The notes: generated by a model from the letters alone, not told the origin. A stretch of 64,000 bases of DNA from UBA9620 sp965220695 (GCA_965220695.1 OZ244838.1:5332001-5396000); one strand, 5' to 3'; shown: positions 26,669 to 35,396, numbered from the stretch's first letter. Program-made: numbers and translations.

Positions 26669-27556
26669 CCCGGTCGGTCCCCGGCCATCGTCACGCGGGG
26701 TCACGTTGACGTTGACGCTGACCGTGTGGGCGCCGCCTCCCACGGTGACCCCCTTGAACGGCGTGACGTCGTCATAGTCGCGGCCGCAGGCCAGGGTGAT
26801 GTGGCCGTGCGACGGCAGGACGTTGTTGGTGGGATCGAAGTCGACCCACCCGAGTCCAGGACAGTAGACCGCTACCCAGGCGTGCGACGCCTGCGCGCCG
26901 ACTACTCCCGGTCCGGGCACCAGATACCCGCTGACGTAGCGCGCCGCTACATCGTGCGATCGCAGGCAGGCCAGCATCAGGTGTGCGAAATCCTGGCACA
27001 CGCCGCGCCGGACTTCGAGCACGTCGGCGACCGGTGTCGACACGGTCGTGGCCACCACGTCGTATTCGAACTCGTCATGGATGCGTCGCATCAGCGTCTC
27101 GACGCCGTCCAGCAGCGAGCGCTCGGGCGCCAGTGACGTCTCCGCGTAGCGGGCGTAGGCTGCGCCGCGCGGGGCCAGCGGCGACTCCATCTGGTATTCC
27201 ACGGCCGCCAGGTCGGTCTCGGTGTCGCGCCGGCGCAGCAGCGCCGCCGTTTCCGCGAGCGTCGGCGACAGCAGCCGGCCGCTGTGCCGGCCACGCAGCG
27301 TCACCAGGCTCTCGGCGGTCACCCGCAGCCGATGGTGCGCTCCGGCGATCGTGAAGGTGTTCGTGACGTTGCCGTAATAGTCCTCACGGGTGTTCGAGGC
27401 GCTGGCCGGCGGGTCGATGAGCAGCCGGGTGCTGCGCACCTGCTGGGTCGCGGTGCCGCGCGGATGCAGCCGTACCTGATGCATCGACAGCGAGACCGGT
27501 TCAGCGTACGAATACAGCGTCGTGTGGGTGACCTGGAACGAGCGCTCGGCGATCAT
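26666..27556 (-). CDS. Transglutaminase-like cysteine peptidase family protein
   Basis: A 296-residue protein. C187 in RRGVCQDFAHLM, H225 in SHAWVAVY and D241 in DFDPTNN form the transglutaminase catalytic triad. The N-terminal 80 residues (TLYSYAEPVSLSMHQVRLHPR) are the bacterial transglutaminase N-terminal domain. It is coupled to the ATP-grasp/alpha-E gene by an ATGA overlap. This pairing is the predicted amidoligase or peptide-tagging system, in which the ATP-grasp protein makes an amide bond and the transglutaminase-like enzyme cuts or transfers it. Its TAG stop lies on the boundary of an inverted-repeat element. Confidence 0.92.
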   Translation of the reverse strand: MIAERSFQVTHTTLYSYAEPVSLSMHQVRLHPRGTATQQVRSTRLLIDPPASASNTREDYYGNVTNTFTIAGAHHRLRVTAESLVTLRGRHSGRLLSPTLAETAALLRRRDTETDLAAVEYQMESPLAPRGAAYARYAETSLAPERSLLDGVETLMRRIHDEFEYDVVATTVSTPVADVLEVRRGVCQDFAHLMLACLRSHDVAARYVSGYLVPGPGVVGAQASHAWVAVYCPGLGWVDFDPTNNVLPSHGHITLACGRDYDDVTPFKGVTVGGGAHTVSVNVNVTPRDDGRGPTG

Positions 27557-30069
27557 GGCTGCTCTGCGCTCGGGAGGTTTGCCGCGAGATGCCGCACCGG
27601 CGTGACGTGGGTGAGATAGTCGCGGGTCAGGGCGTCGGACAGCCCGCCAAGATCGTTCTGCACCTGGTCGAGCAGCGCGGTCAACCGCGGCCGGCGGCCC
27701 TGCCGTGCTTCGCAGAGTTCGTCCAGGTCGACGAGTTGAATCGCCGCGATGGCGTCGGTGACCAGCTTCGATTCCGGCGATCGCCGGCCGGGCGCCGGCG
27801 TTTCCGGCAGTTGCTCGACGTGCTGCTTCAGACGATCGAGTTGAAAGGCGACTCCGCGCGGATTGGCGTCGTCGAGCAGCAGCAGGTCGACGACGAGGTT
27901 GGCCCGTAGCGAGGTCAGATAGCGTGAACGGTAGGTGATCACGCTGCCGGTTGCGTCGAGCAGCAACTCGATACGTGCGCGCTCGTCGTCCAGGACGCCG
28001 GTCAGTCCGTGCCGCAGCAGTTGAATCACCTGCAGCGCACGTTCGAGGCGCCGGCCCAGGTCGAGCAGGCGCCAGCCGTGGCCGCGCGTCATGCCATCGC
28101 TGACCGCGCCGCCGAAGCTGGACAGGACCATCATCATCTCGTCCAGCGTGCGGCGGACGCCGCTGCGCCCCCAGCGGCGGACGCCGCCCTGCAAATCGGA
28201 CTCGATCCGGCTGATGATGTTCCACGAATCGGCCGAGAGTCGATCGCGCAGCAGCCAGGCGGCGGTCCGCATGTGGTTGACCTGCCATCCGACGCTGCCC
28301 CGTCGCGTCGTATCCGACAGCATCGAGGAGAGCGCCGCCTCGAGCCGCCGCTCCGGCGGCTGTTCCGACGCGGTGTCGTCAGCGACGTAGCCGAGCTCTT
28401 TCAGCAGGCTCAGTGTGCCGGTCAGCGCGGCGGTCGAGCGGCGGGACGATTCTTCGGACAGCAGCGGCACCGCCGCGCGCAGCAGCCGCACCGCCGCCTC
28501 GACCCGTTCGGCGTAGCGCCCCAACCAGAACAGGTTGTCGGCAATTCGGCTCGGCAGGTCGAAGGTGGCGCGGCTGACGCCGATCGGCGACACGTTCTGC
28601 GGCAGCAGCGACCGATGCGGCTCTTCCGTCCCGCCGACGACCCAGACATCCTTGCTGCTGCCCCCGCCGAGCAGCGTCACGTCCAGCGAGTCGGTCGAGG
28701 CTGACACCCGGCCGAGGCCGCCGGGCAGCACCTCGTAGCCATCGCCGCGGGCCACCGCGAACACCCGCATGACGAAGAAACGCGGCGCCAGACCGCCGGC
28801 CGTGCGCACCGGGGTCGTCGACAGGGCCACCTGTTCCTGCGCCACATAGCGATGCGGCTGCCGTGCGATGCGTCCGGCCAACCGGTTGCGCTGCCGCTCG
28901 GGCAACCGCCGTCCGAACGTGCGCTCTCGCCGGCCGCGGGGGTAGACTGGCTTGATCACCAGCCCGTCGAGGTTGTCGAGCACATGGCGGCGGGCGGCGT
29001 CGTCCCCGCACCACCAGGTGGCGACCGAGGGCAGCAGCAGGTCGGTATCGAGCAGCTTCCGGCAGAGCGCCGGCATGAACGCCGCCAGCGCCGGTGAATC
29101 GGCGGCGCCGCTGCCCAGCGCGTTGACGACGCCGACCGATCCTCGACGCACCGCTTCCACCAGTCCGGGGACGCCGGTGTGCGAGGCGCCGGTGAACTCC
29201 AGCGGGTCGCAGGCGTCCGACTGGTGGCTGCGCATGACCAGATCCACGGGCTGCAGGCCACCCAGCGTCTTGATGAACACCCGGTCGTTGCGCACGGTCA
29301 GGTCGCTGCCCTCGACCAGCGTATAGCCCATCGTGCGCGCCAGAAACGCGTGCTCGAAGTAGTTGTCCGCAGCCGGGCCCGGTGTCATGACCACGATGTG
29401 CGGGTTCTCCCGGTGGCCCGGGGCGCTGGCCTCCAGCGTGCGCTTGCGGTTCTCGAACGTGCCGGCCAGCCGCCGGATCTTCGAGGCCAGCAGCAGGTCC
29501 GAGAGCACCGAGTTCACGACGATCCGGTTCTCGAGCGCGAACCCCATGCCGGCGGGCGCCTCCGTGCGGTCGCCCAGCACCCGCCAGCGGCCATCGGAAG
29601 AGCGCACCAGATCGGCTGCATAGAGGTTCAGCCAGCGTCCCCCGGCCGGCGTCAGGCCATGGCATTCCCGCAGGAACGCGGGGTGGGCGTACAGCCATTC
29701 CGCCGGCAGGATCCGTTCGTGCAACAACCGTTGCGGTCCATGGAGATCACCGAGCACGGCGTCGAACAACAGCGCCCGCTGGACGATCGCCGGTTCCAGC
29801 TTGGCCCACTCGGCGCCGTCGATGACACACGGAATCAGGTCGAGCGGCCAGGGGCGCTCCTGCATGCCGGCGCCCCGGTGGACGTGAAACGTCATGCCGT
29901 TGTCGCGGATGAGGCGCCGGGCCTCCTGCGTCCGTCGATTCAGCTCGTGACGCCCGAACGACGCCAGCGCGGAGGAAAGCGGACGCCAATGGGGGCGGAC
30001 GGCGCCGCCGGCATCGACCATCTCGTCGTAGTGCCCCGGAAGCGGGGTGTAGACCGGCGGTCCACTCAT
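27553..30069 (-). CDS. Circularly permuted ATP-grasp / alpha-E fusion protein
   Basis: An 838-residue protein. Residues about 60-470 match the circularly permuted type 2 ATP-grasp domain (RRLIRDNGMTFHVH, GDRTEAPAGMGFALENR, RFFVMRVFAV). Residues about 500-810 match the alpha-E domain (SRIADNLFWLGRYAERVEAA, SWNIISRIESDL). In most genomes these are separate genes; here they are fused. It is predicted to ligate amino acids or peptides with ATP, working with the transglutaminase gene downstream. The start at 30069 (MSGPPVYTPLPG) is typical; it overlaps the stop of a truncated upstream frame by 4 bases. Confidence 0.9.
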   Translation of the reverse strand: MSGPPVYTPLPGHYDEMVDAGGAVRPHWRPLSSALASFGRHELNRRTQEARRLIRDNGMTFHVHRGAGMQERPWPLDLIPCVIDGAEWAKLEPAIVQRALLFDAVLGDLHGPQRLLHERILPAEWLYAHPAFLRECHGLTPAGGRWLNLYAADLVRSSDGRWRVLGDRTEAPAGMGFALENRIVVNSVLSDLLLASKIRRLAGTFENRKRTLEASAPGHRENPHIVVMTPGPAADNYFEHAFLARTMGYTLVEGSDLTVRNDRVFIKTLGGLQPVDLVMRSHQSDACDPLEFTGASHTGVPGLVEAVRRGSVGVVNALGSGAADSPALAAFMPALCRKLLDTDLLLPSVATWWCGDDAARRHVLDNLDGLVIKPVYPRGRRERTFGRRLPERQRNRLAGRIARQPHRYVAQEQVALSTTPVRTAGGLAPRFFVMRVFAVARGDGYEVLPGGLGRVSASTDSLDVTLLGGGSSKDVWVVGGTEEPHRSLLPQNVSPIGVSRATFDLPSRIADNLFWLGRYAERVEAAVRLLRAAVPLLSEESSRRSTAALTGTLSLLKELGYVADDTASEQPPERRLEAALSSMLSDTTRRGSVGWQVNHMRTAAWLLRDRLSADSWNIISRIESDLQGGVRRWGRSGVRRTLDEMMMVLSSFGGAVSDGMTRGHGWRLLDLGRRLERALQVIQLLRHGLTGVLDDERARIELLLDATGSVITYRSRYLTSLRANLVVDLLLLDDANPRGVAFQLDRLKQHVEQLPETPAPGRRSPESKLVTDAIAAIQLVDLDELCEARQGRRPRLTALLDQVQNDLGGLSDALTRDYLTHVTPVRHLAANLPSAEQP

Positions 30070-30240
30070 GAGATCGGTTCCGGGAAGACGGTGCGCGCCA
30101 GATAGTGCCCGTGCGGGTCCTGTCGCCAGATCGGGAAATGGGTCGACGGCTGAGTCGACAGGCTGTAGCTGCAGACAGTGATGCGGCAGCGGGGCGCCGG
30201 CCGCAAGGCGCACCGCGCCGCCGACAGGGTGCGCAGGTGC
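30066..30240 (-). pseudogene. Remnant of a DUF2126-type transglutaminase gene
   Basis: The frame reads ALRPAPRCRITVCSYSLS, then HFPIWRQDPHGHYLARTVFPE, and stops at 30066. This closely resembles a short stretch near the N-terminus of the roughly 1,100-residue transglutaminase/DUF2126 proteins that normally precede the ATP-grasp gene. The gene's beginning is missing, replaced by an inverted-repeat element at 30248, and nearly all of the rest is deleted. The ATGA junction with the next gene is kept. Family assignment is from memory of conserved blocks. Confidence 0.6.
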
Positions 30241-30247
30241 GGGTGGT

Positions 30248-30411
30248 TAGGAGCCCGTGGTGAAAGCCCCGCGGCATTCGCGCGGCGATGCATCCCGCAT
30301 AGACCGCGTTGTTCCTCGGTCACATATGCCCAATATGCTCCCTCGTCACGCCTTGCCACGCGGGCGCCTCGCCACGCTCGGTGCTACGCGCGGTTTCATC
30401 ACGGGCTCCTA
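30248..30411. mobile_element. Inverted-repeat element, copy D
   Basis: A complete 164-bp element. The left end TAGGAGCCCGTGGTGAAA is mirrored on the right by TAGGAGCCCGTGATGAAA on the other strand. CATATGCCCAATATG forms an inner hairpin. One end coincides with the stop of the MBL hydrolase (30409-30411) and the other abuts the DUF2126 remnant. Confidence 0.75.
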
Positions 30412-31290
30412 GCGGTCCATTTCTTCGTAAATCTTCGTGGCGTTGGCCTCGGCGCTGGTGAGATTTCCCCGGCTCATGGCGTAGTTCGCATAGCGCGCCG
30501 GCAGGTTGAGCGCCTCGGCGGCCTCGGCCGCCGTCTTGCCCTCGGCTTTTCCGCGCTCGACCGCCGCCAGGAAGTCGCGGTTGAATTCGCCGAACTCGCG
30601 GAAGTCGGCCCAGGTCATGACGGGGCTGTGACCCGGAATCACCATGTCGACACCGGAGATGCCGTCGGCCGCCGCCAACAGCGTCGTCGGATAGCTGACA
30701 CCGCTGCCGCCGTTGCCGACGTCGATGTAGGGCACGCCCTTCCAGGCGAACAGGTCGCCGGTGTGCGCGACGCCGAGCGCGCGGAAGACGACGATCGAGT
30801 CGCCGCTCGTATGGCCGGCGCCGAAGTGGTAGAGGTCGATCGCATTGTCGCCGCCGAGCAACGTCAAGGTGTCGGTGTAGGTCTGGCCAGGCAGATACCG
30901 CTGCCCCTCGGCCGACTGGAACGCCGGCATCCGCTCCATGTTGGACTTGGTGTTGGCGTGCGCCACCACCTCGACAGGCAGCGGAAAGTCGATGTTGCTC
31001 CCGACGTGGTCTCCGTGGGTGTGGGTATTGACGATCATCGTGACCGGCTGGTCGGTCACCGTCCTGATCTTGTCGAGAATCGCCTCGCCCCAGTTGGGGT
31101 TCTTCGTATCGACCACCACCACGCCGCCGTCGGTGACGAACGCCGCGGTATTGCCGCCGCCGCCGGTGATCACATACAGGTTGTCCTTCACCTGTTCGAT
31201 CTCGGCGACGTTGCCCTGGGCGACCGGACGACCGATGGTCGCAACCACGCCCAACGCGATCAACGCTCCCAGAATCGCTACTCGTTTCAT
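30409..31290 (-). CDS. Secreted MBL-fold metallo-hydrolase
   Basis: A 293-residue protein with a signal peptide (MKRVAILGALIALGVVATIG...). HTHGDH at 90-95 is the zinc-binding signature of the metallo-beta-lactamase fold, with further ligands in GAGHTSGD, AHTGDLF and IPGHSP. The layout is that of periplasmic subclass B3-like or general MBL hydrolases; the substrate is unknown. GGGAGG lies 6 bases before the ATG, and TATATT at 31327-31332 is a possible -10 element. The open frame upstream of the ATG is repeat DNA. Confidence 0.92.
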   Translation of the reverse strand: MKRVAILGALIALGVVATIGRPVAQGNVAEIEQVKDNLYVITGGGGNTAAFVTDGGVVVVDTKNPNWGEAILDKIRTVTDQPVTMIVNTHTHGDHVGSNIDFPLPVEVVAHANTKSNMERMPAFQSAEGQRYLPGQTYTDTLTLLGGDNAIDLYHFGAGHTSGDSIVVFRALGVAHTGDLFAWKGVPYIDVGNGGSGVSYPTTLLAAADGISGVDMVIPGHSPVMTWADFREFGEFNRDFLAAVERGKAEGKTAAEAAEALNLPARYANYAMSRGNLTSAEANATKIYEEMDR

Positions 31291-31357
31291 GACGGCCCTC
31301 CCGGCCACGGTTCTTACGACAGGCTCAATATACACCCACGGGCGGTGAGCAGCTATC

Positions 31358-31881
31358 AGCCCGTGGCGAAAACCCCGCGGGATTCGCGCGGCGATGCGGT
31401 CGCAAATTTCCCAATTTGCTCCCTGTCCCGCGTGGGCGGCGTTGTTCCGGCAGACGAACAGGGCAACCACAAGGGTTGCCCCTACAGACGAACCGGGCAA
31501 CGTTGCAGGGGCACCCCTTGTGGGTGCCCACCCCCGACGAACCGGCAACGTTGTAGGGGCACCCCTTGTGGGTGCCCACCCCCGACGAACCGGCAACGTT
31601 GTAGGGGCACCCCTTGTGGGTGCCCACCCCCGACGAACCGGGCAACGTTGCAGGGGCACCCCTTGTGGGTGCCCACCCCCGACGAACCGGCAACGTTGTA
31701 GGGGCACCCCTTGTGGGTGCCCACCCCCGACGAACCGGCAACGTTGTAGGGGCACCCCTTGTGGGTGCCCACCCCCGACGAACCGGGCAACGACGAGGGT
31801 TGCCCCTACATCTCGCGTTGCACGGCACAGGGCAACCACATAGGGTTGCCCCTACATCTCGTCTTGCCACGCGGGCTACTA
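31358..31881. mobile_element. Inverted-repeat element, copy E, expanded by palindromic repeats
   Basis: The left end AGCCCGTGGCGAAAACCCC is followed by the inner hairpin GCAAATTTCCCAATTTGC. The right end CCACGCGGGCTACTA contains the stop codon of the enolase-superfamily gene. The middle has been filled by palindromic GGGCAACC and GGGCACCC units. Confidence 0.65.
31488..31776. repeat. Six-copy 48-bp palindromic tandem array
   Basis: Six units start with GACGAACC at 31488, 31536, 31584, 31632, 31681 and 31729. Each contains GGGGCACCCCTTGTGGGTGC. Units are almost identical, alternating between a GGGCAACGTTGCAG and a GGCAACGTTGTAG lead. The spacing, the absence of distinct spacers and the coding of nothing rule out CRISPR. 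Confidence 0.85.
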
Positions 31882-33135
31882 CGCCGTCAGGCGGTGTTCG
31901 AGCACCATCTCTTCGGTGAGCGTCGTGCCGAACCCGGGGGCGGCAGGCGCGATGACGTCGCCGTTCTCGACCGCCGGCGACATCGCGTCGAGAATCGGCG
32001 ATCCGGCCGGGAAGCTCTCGGCCATGGTGCAGCTTGGCGAGATCAGCGCGATCGGCAGGCCCCACGAGCTGCCGCCGCGGTGCGGGATGATCTCGAGCCC
32101 CGCCGCTTCGACGAGTCGGGCGATGCGGCGTCCGGCGGTCGTGCCGCCGCACCAGGTGATGTCCGGTTGCAGGATTTCCGCCGAACCGACCCGCACGAGC
32201 ACGTCGAACCCGTACTCGGTGTATTCATGTTCGCCGCAGGCGACCCGGGTCCAGCCGGGGCCGCCGCCGCCGATCCGTCGCACCAGCTCGGCGTAACCGA
32301 ACACGTCGTCGGGTGACAGCAGCTCTTCCATGAAATACAGGTTCGCCGGACGCAACCGTTCGGCGAACGGCACCGCCCACTCGACGGTGCCGTTGCGCGA
32401 CACGCAGTCGGTCATCAGGTTGCCGTCCGGCCCCATGGCGTCACGGGCCGCCAGCACCGAGTCGATCACCCGCCCGAGCTGGTCGGCCGGCGTATGCGGT
32501 CCAACCTGGATCCCGCGCTTGAAATGCCGGATACCGTTCGCCCGGCCCTGTGCGACGTCGCCGCCGGTCTGGTAGACGGCGATCCGGTCGCGGTTGGCGC
32601 CGCCCAGCAGCTCGTATACCGGCTGGCCGGCATGCTTGCCGGCGATGTCCCACAGGGCGTTGTCGACCGCGCTGAGCGCCATCGCGAACAGCCCCCGCCG
32701 CCCGTAGAACAGCGCCGAGCTGTACATCTGGTCCCAGAGCTGCTCGACGTTCAGCGGATTGGCGTCCATCAACAGATGCTTCAGGTGCCCGTCGATGATC
32801 TCCACCGCCGCGCTGCCGCCGGCGCCCATGCCGAACCCGGTGAGGCCCTGGTCGGTCTTGATGACTGCGATGATGGCCGAGGGAAGCTGCTCGAACGGGC
32901 CGCCGAAACGCCAGCGCCGCGGGTCGTCGTCTCCCGAGAAGCTGGGGGCGTCGAGCAGTCCGTCCGAGCGCCGGTTGATGTAGATGGGGTAGGCGTCGAC
33001 GGCGCGAATATGCAGGGCCGGAGTCTGGGCCGCCAGCAGGTGACGCCTGCCGCCGGCGGCAGCCGCCAGCGCCGCGAGACCGCCTGCGTCACGAAGAAAC
33101 CGCCGCCGGCTCGGCAAGGTCCGGTTCTGATGCAT
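31879..33135 (-). CDS. Enolase-superfamily sugar-acid dehydratase (rhamnonate dehydratase-like), Tat signal
   Basis: A 418-residue protein. SRRRFLRDAGG followed by an alanine-rich stretch is a twin-arginine signal. The body belongs to the mandelate racemase/muconate lactonizing group: SAVDNALWDIAGKHAGQPVYELLG, then MEELLSPDD, ACGEHEYTEYGFD and ILQPDITWCGG carry the metal ligands, and the histidine in IIPHRGGSS is the likely base. The last blocks resemble L-rhamnonate dehydratase. It probably dehydrates an acid sugar. GGGGGA before the ATG at 33135 supports the start. Export of such an enzyme is common in Acidobacteriota and Planctomycetes. Its stop is inside an inverted-repeat element end. 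Confidence 0.88.
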   Translation of the reverse strand: MHQNRTLPSRRRFLRDAGGLAALAAAAGGRRHLLAAQTPALHIRAVDAYPIYINRRSDGLLDAPSFSGDDDPRRWRFGGPFEQLPSAIIAVIKTDQGLTGFGMGAGGSAAVEIIDGHLKHLLMDANPLNVEQLWDQMYSSALFYGRRGLFAMALSAVDNALWDIAGKHAGQPVYELLGGANRDRIAVYQTGGDVAQGRANGIRHFKRGIQVGPHTPADQLGRVIDSVLAARDAMGPDGNLMTDCVSRNGTVEWAVPFAERLRPANLYFMEELLSPDDVFGYAELVRRIGGGGPGWTRVACGEHEYTEYGFDVLVRVGSAEILQPDITWCGGTTAGRRIARLVEAAGLEIIPHRGGSSWGLPIALISPSCTMAESFPAGSPILDAMSPAVENGDVIAPAAPGFGTTLTEEMVLEHRLTA

Positions 33136-33220
33136 CGTGTCCCCCTGGCGCCACAGGTGGTTTTACCATGGACGGCCATCGTCTGCGTGCCACGGTCAAC
33201 GTCATGCACCGGCATGCTGG

Positions 33221-33393
33221 CTGTAGGGGCACCCTTGTGGTTGCCCTGTTCGCCTGTAGGGGCAACCCTTGTGGTTGCCCTGTTCGCCTGTAGGGGCAAC
33301 CCTTGTGGTTGCCCTGTTCGTCAGCCGGAACAACGCCGCTCGGCGGGATGCAGCGGGAAACCGCAGAATCCCGCGGCGCTCTTGCCACGGGCT
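33221..33393. repeat. Three palindromic repeats plus one end of the inverted-repeat element
   Basis: Three units of about 36 bases, each with GGGCAACCCTTGTGGTTGCC (the first slightly degenerate), are followed at 33318 by an element end finishing in CTTGCCACGGGCT. It lies between the divergent dehydratase and DUF420 genes. Confidence 0.75.
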
Positions 33394-33399
33394 GATAAT

Positions 33400-33906
33400 A
33401 TGTTCCCGTTCGTTCAGCGCCTCACGCACCGGCCTCACATGCCAACCACCGGCTTTCTCGGAACCCGGGCAGATGCCCTCGTGGACGTCTCGCTCGTGTT
33501 CTTCGTGGCTGCGCCGTTCCTGATGGCCTATGCGCTGCGGCTTGCCGCGCGACGCCGGTTCCGCGCACACCGCAACCTCCAGGTGGGCGTGCTGCTGGCC
33601 GGAATCGTGGCCATCCTGCTGCTCGAGGGCAGCATCCGATTCGGGCACGCCGCCGAGGCGTTCGCCGCGGGCTCGCTGCACGGCACGCCGCTGATGCGGT
33701 GGAGTTTCGCCGCGCATCTCGCGCTCGCCGTTCCGACGTTCGCAAGCTGGTGTGTCCTCGCGGTCCTGTCCTGGCGGCGCTTCTCGCGTTCGCTGCCGGG
33801 GCGCTTCAGCCGGAGGCACCGGCGCTGGGGCCGACTCACGTTCGTGGGCCTGTGGCTCACCTGTGCGACAGGCGTCGCCATGTACGTCATGAGTTTCGCG
33901 CTTTGA
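33400..33906 (+). CDS. DUF420-like membrane protein
   Basis: A 168-residue protein with four hydrophobic segments (VSLVFFVAAPFLMAYALRLA, LQVGVLLAGIVAILLLEGSI, FAAHLALAVPTFASWCVLAV, LTFVGLWLTCATGVAMYVMS). Conserved histidines in FRAHRNLQ, RFGHAAEA and FAAHLALA suggest DUF420, a family linked to cytochrome oxidase assembly. The start at 33400 or at an internal ATG at 33439 is equally possible. Confidence 0.75.
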   Translation: MFPFVQRLTHRPHMPTTGFLGTRADALVDVSLVFFVAAPFLMAYALRLAARRRFRAHRNLQVGVLLAGIVAILLLEGSIRFGHAAEAFAAGSLHGTPLMRWSFAAHLALAVPTFASWCVLAVLSWRRFSRSLPGRFSRRHRRWGRLTFVGLWLTCATGVAMYVMSFAL

Positions 33907-33973
33907 CGGTGCGGCCGGCGGTCTGCCCGTTCGGCAGCGGCGAGCCGATGCCGCCGGACGTTGCACGCGAATT

Positions 33974-34162
33974 TCACACATACCGTAGTAGAAGTAGCTC
34001 GTCCTTTACGGCGAGGTAGCGGCTGTAGGCGTGGCGCAGGAAGACCAGCCCCATGACCGGCAGGAAGTACTCGTTGCTCGCGTAGTTGGAGTTGGCGCGC
34101 AGCGTGTCGGCGGCGCCCCAGAGGCGTTTCTCGATCGCTTCGATCTGTTCAAGTTGGGGCAT
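33974..34162 (-). pseudogene. hsdM: Fragment of a type I restriction methylase (HsdM)
   Basis: A 62-residue frame starting MPQLEQIEAIEKRLWGAADT and containing NSNYASNEYFLPVMGLVFLR is almost exactly the N-terminus of the HsdM subunit of type I restriction-modification systems, normally 500 residues or more. It ends after ELLLLRYV. No HsdS, HsdR or remaining HsdM sequence is present, so the system is dead here. Confidence 0.85.
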
Positions 34163-34324
34163 GTCCGCCGCGAGTGTATCCCGCCGCTCCGACGAGACGA
34201 CAATTCGATCAAATGGGCGACCTGCCGAACGAGCGAGTCCCGGTGCAGTGCAAGGGGGCTCGTTGCTTCATGTACGTAGGACGGATGGATCCAGCACCGG
34301 CACGCACTGTGTCCGCGCGAACGC

Positions 34325-34615
34325 TCATAGATCTTCGTCGAACGGATCCGGCTCAATGAACTCCAGATGGACATGCTGACCGACGATTCGGAACCAGATT
34401 CTCAGCCTGGGCATCACCGACGGCCCGAATTCAATGGGATCGGTCTTGACGATACGAATATCTTCAAAACCTGGTGCAAGAGGGAAAGCCGCCGGATTGG
34501 TGGAAAGCGCCCACTTGACGCCGCGCAGAACCTCCTCAAGCCGTGGGTGCGAGATTTCCGCACACCTCCTGGCATACTCTGGGTTTTCAACCAGGATGAA
34601 CTGCTCGCGACCCAT
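34325..34615 (-). CDS. Putative toxin partner of the Panacea-domain protein
   Basis: A 96-residue protein (MGREQFILVENPEYARRC...). The C-terminal half (RLRIWFRIVGQHVHLEFIEP) reads as paired beta strands of a RelE/ParE-like toxin fold, but similarity is weak and catalytic residues cannot be named. It overlaps the end of the upstream Panacea gene by 29 bases and has GGGAGCG before its ATG. Position and size make it the likely toxin of the pair. Confidence 0.65.
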   Translation of the reverse strand: MGREQFILVENPEYARRCAEISHPRLEEVLRGVKWALSTNPAAFPLAPGFEDIRIVKTDPIEFGPSVMPRLRIWFRIVGQHVHLEFIEPDPFDEDL

Positions 34616-35192
34616 GCGCCGGGCGCTCCCATCCGAGTTCTGACGCGAGTTCTGCAGTTCGCACGCGATCGTAATCGGTCAGTTCTTCATCTGACAGGAA
34701 AACCGCTTCGTACGGAATCGACGCTTTGTTCTGGGCGACCCTCCATGCAATTCCGTGCGAGAACTCGCTGACGGTCTTCGCCGTCTGGTGCCAGAACACG
34801 TCGATGATTTTGTCAACTTCTGCAATCTCCGCAGCGGTGAAGATACTGAGGTCCGGCTGCCTCAACGGAACGACCCGTTGTTGTTCATATTTGCCGGTCG
34901 AAATGACCCGCAGGGCGACTTCGTGATTGGCTGCCATCTTGTCCCGCACCGGGCGGAGTCGACGCGGCGCTGGACCCTGTGGCAGCCGCATGTACTCCGC
35001 ACCGGTAATTGGCTTTCCGGTCCTGAAATAGACGGAAAAATCCGCGAACGCGAGTATCTTGTTGAGTTTCGTCGCACCGAATGTCGGGTCACGCTCGCAC
35101 TTGTCGGCGATGTACAGAATCATTTCTGCGAGACGGCGATCCGGATCCAACTCCGGAAAACTGAACGTCGGAGAACCCTCGTTCGTTGTCAT
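34587..35192 (-). CDS. Panacea (SocA/DUF4065-like) antitoxin
   Basis: A 201-residue protein. TKLNKILAFADF (42-53) and GKPITGAEYMRLPQGPAPRRL (59-79) are the signature blocks of the Panacea (DUF4065, SocA-like) domain, a promiscuous antitoxin domain found with many unrelated toxins. The ATG at 35192 has GGGAG about 7 bases upstream. The gene sits in a small island with an HsdM scrap and transposase fragments, which suggests acquisition. Confidence 0.82.
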   Translation of the reverse strand: MTTNEGSPTFSFPELDPDRRLAEMILYIADKCERDPTFGATKLNKILAFADFSVYFRTGKPITGAEYMRLPQGPAPRRLRPVRDKMAANHEVALRVISTGKYEQQRVVPLRQPDLSIFTAAEIAEVDKIIDVFWHQTAKTVSEFSHGIAWRVAQNKASIPYEAVFLSDEELTDYDRVRTAELASELGWERPAHGSRAVHPG

Positions 35193-35237
35193 CTCGTCGC
35201 TCCCGCTCTGGTCTCTTTCAAGCAACCACACTATAGC

Positions 35238-35396
35238 TTACGTGCCGGTCCTCTGTCGCGCCGGGTGAGAAGCGAGTTCCTTCTTCTTCGTATCGATGCT
35301 GATGACCGGGATGTTCTCGGCGTCGCAGCGCTCGCGCAAATCGGTGATGTGCTGGAACTGCTCGTCGCGGTTCGGAGAGGAGGACCTGGCGCCCAT
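35238..35396 (-). pseudogene. Fragment of an ISAzo13-type transposase
   Basis: The frame MGARSSSPNRDEQFQHI...PVISIDTKKKELA is the conserved core of ISAzo13-family transposases (NRDEQF and VDTKKKEL blocks). It ends after about 52 residues where a full enzyme has about 400. It abuts, in opposite orientation, the transposase fragment that begins near 35377. Confidence 0.7.

Noticed and set aside
31488..31776. Regularly spaced repeats resembling a CRISPR array
   Set aside because: Units are directly adjacent and nearly identical throughout, with no variable spacers and no cas genes nearby.
30412..31839. Long upstream extension of the MBL hydrolase frame
   Set aside because: The part beyond 31290 translates the 48-bp palindromic array; the signal peptide and ribosome binding site place the start at 31290.
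32494..33399. N-terminal extension of the DUF420 frame
   Set aside because: It runs antisense through the dehydratase gene and repeat DNA; the membrane protein starts at 33400 or 33439.
34755..35370. Plus-strand frame leading into the transposase fragment
   Set aside because: It is antisense to the Panacea antitoxin gene, so it is not the missing N-terminus of the IS1634 transposase.
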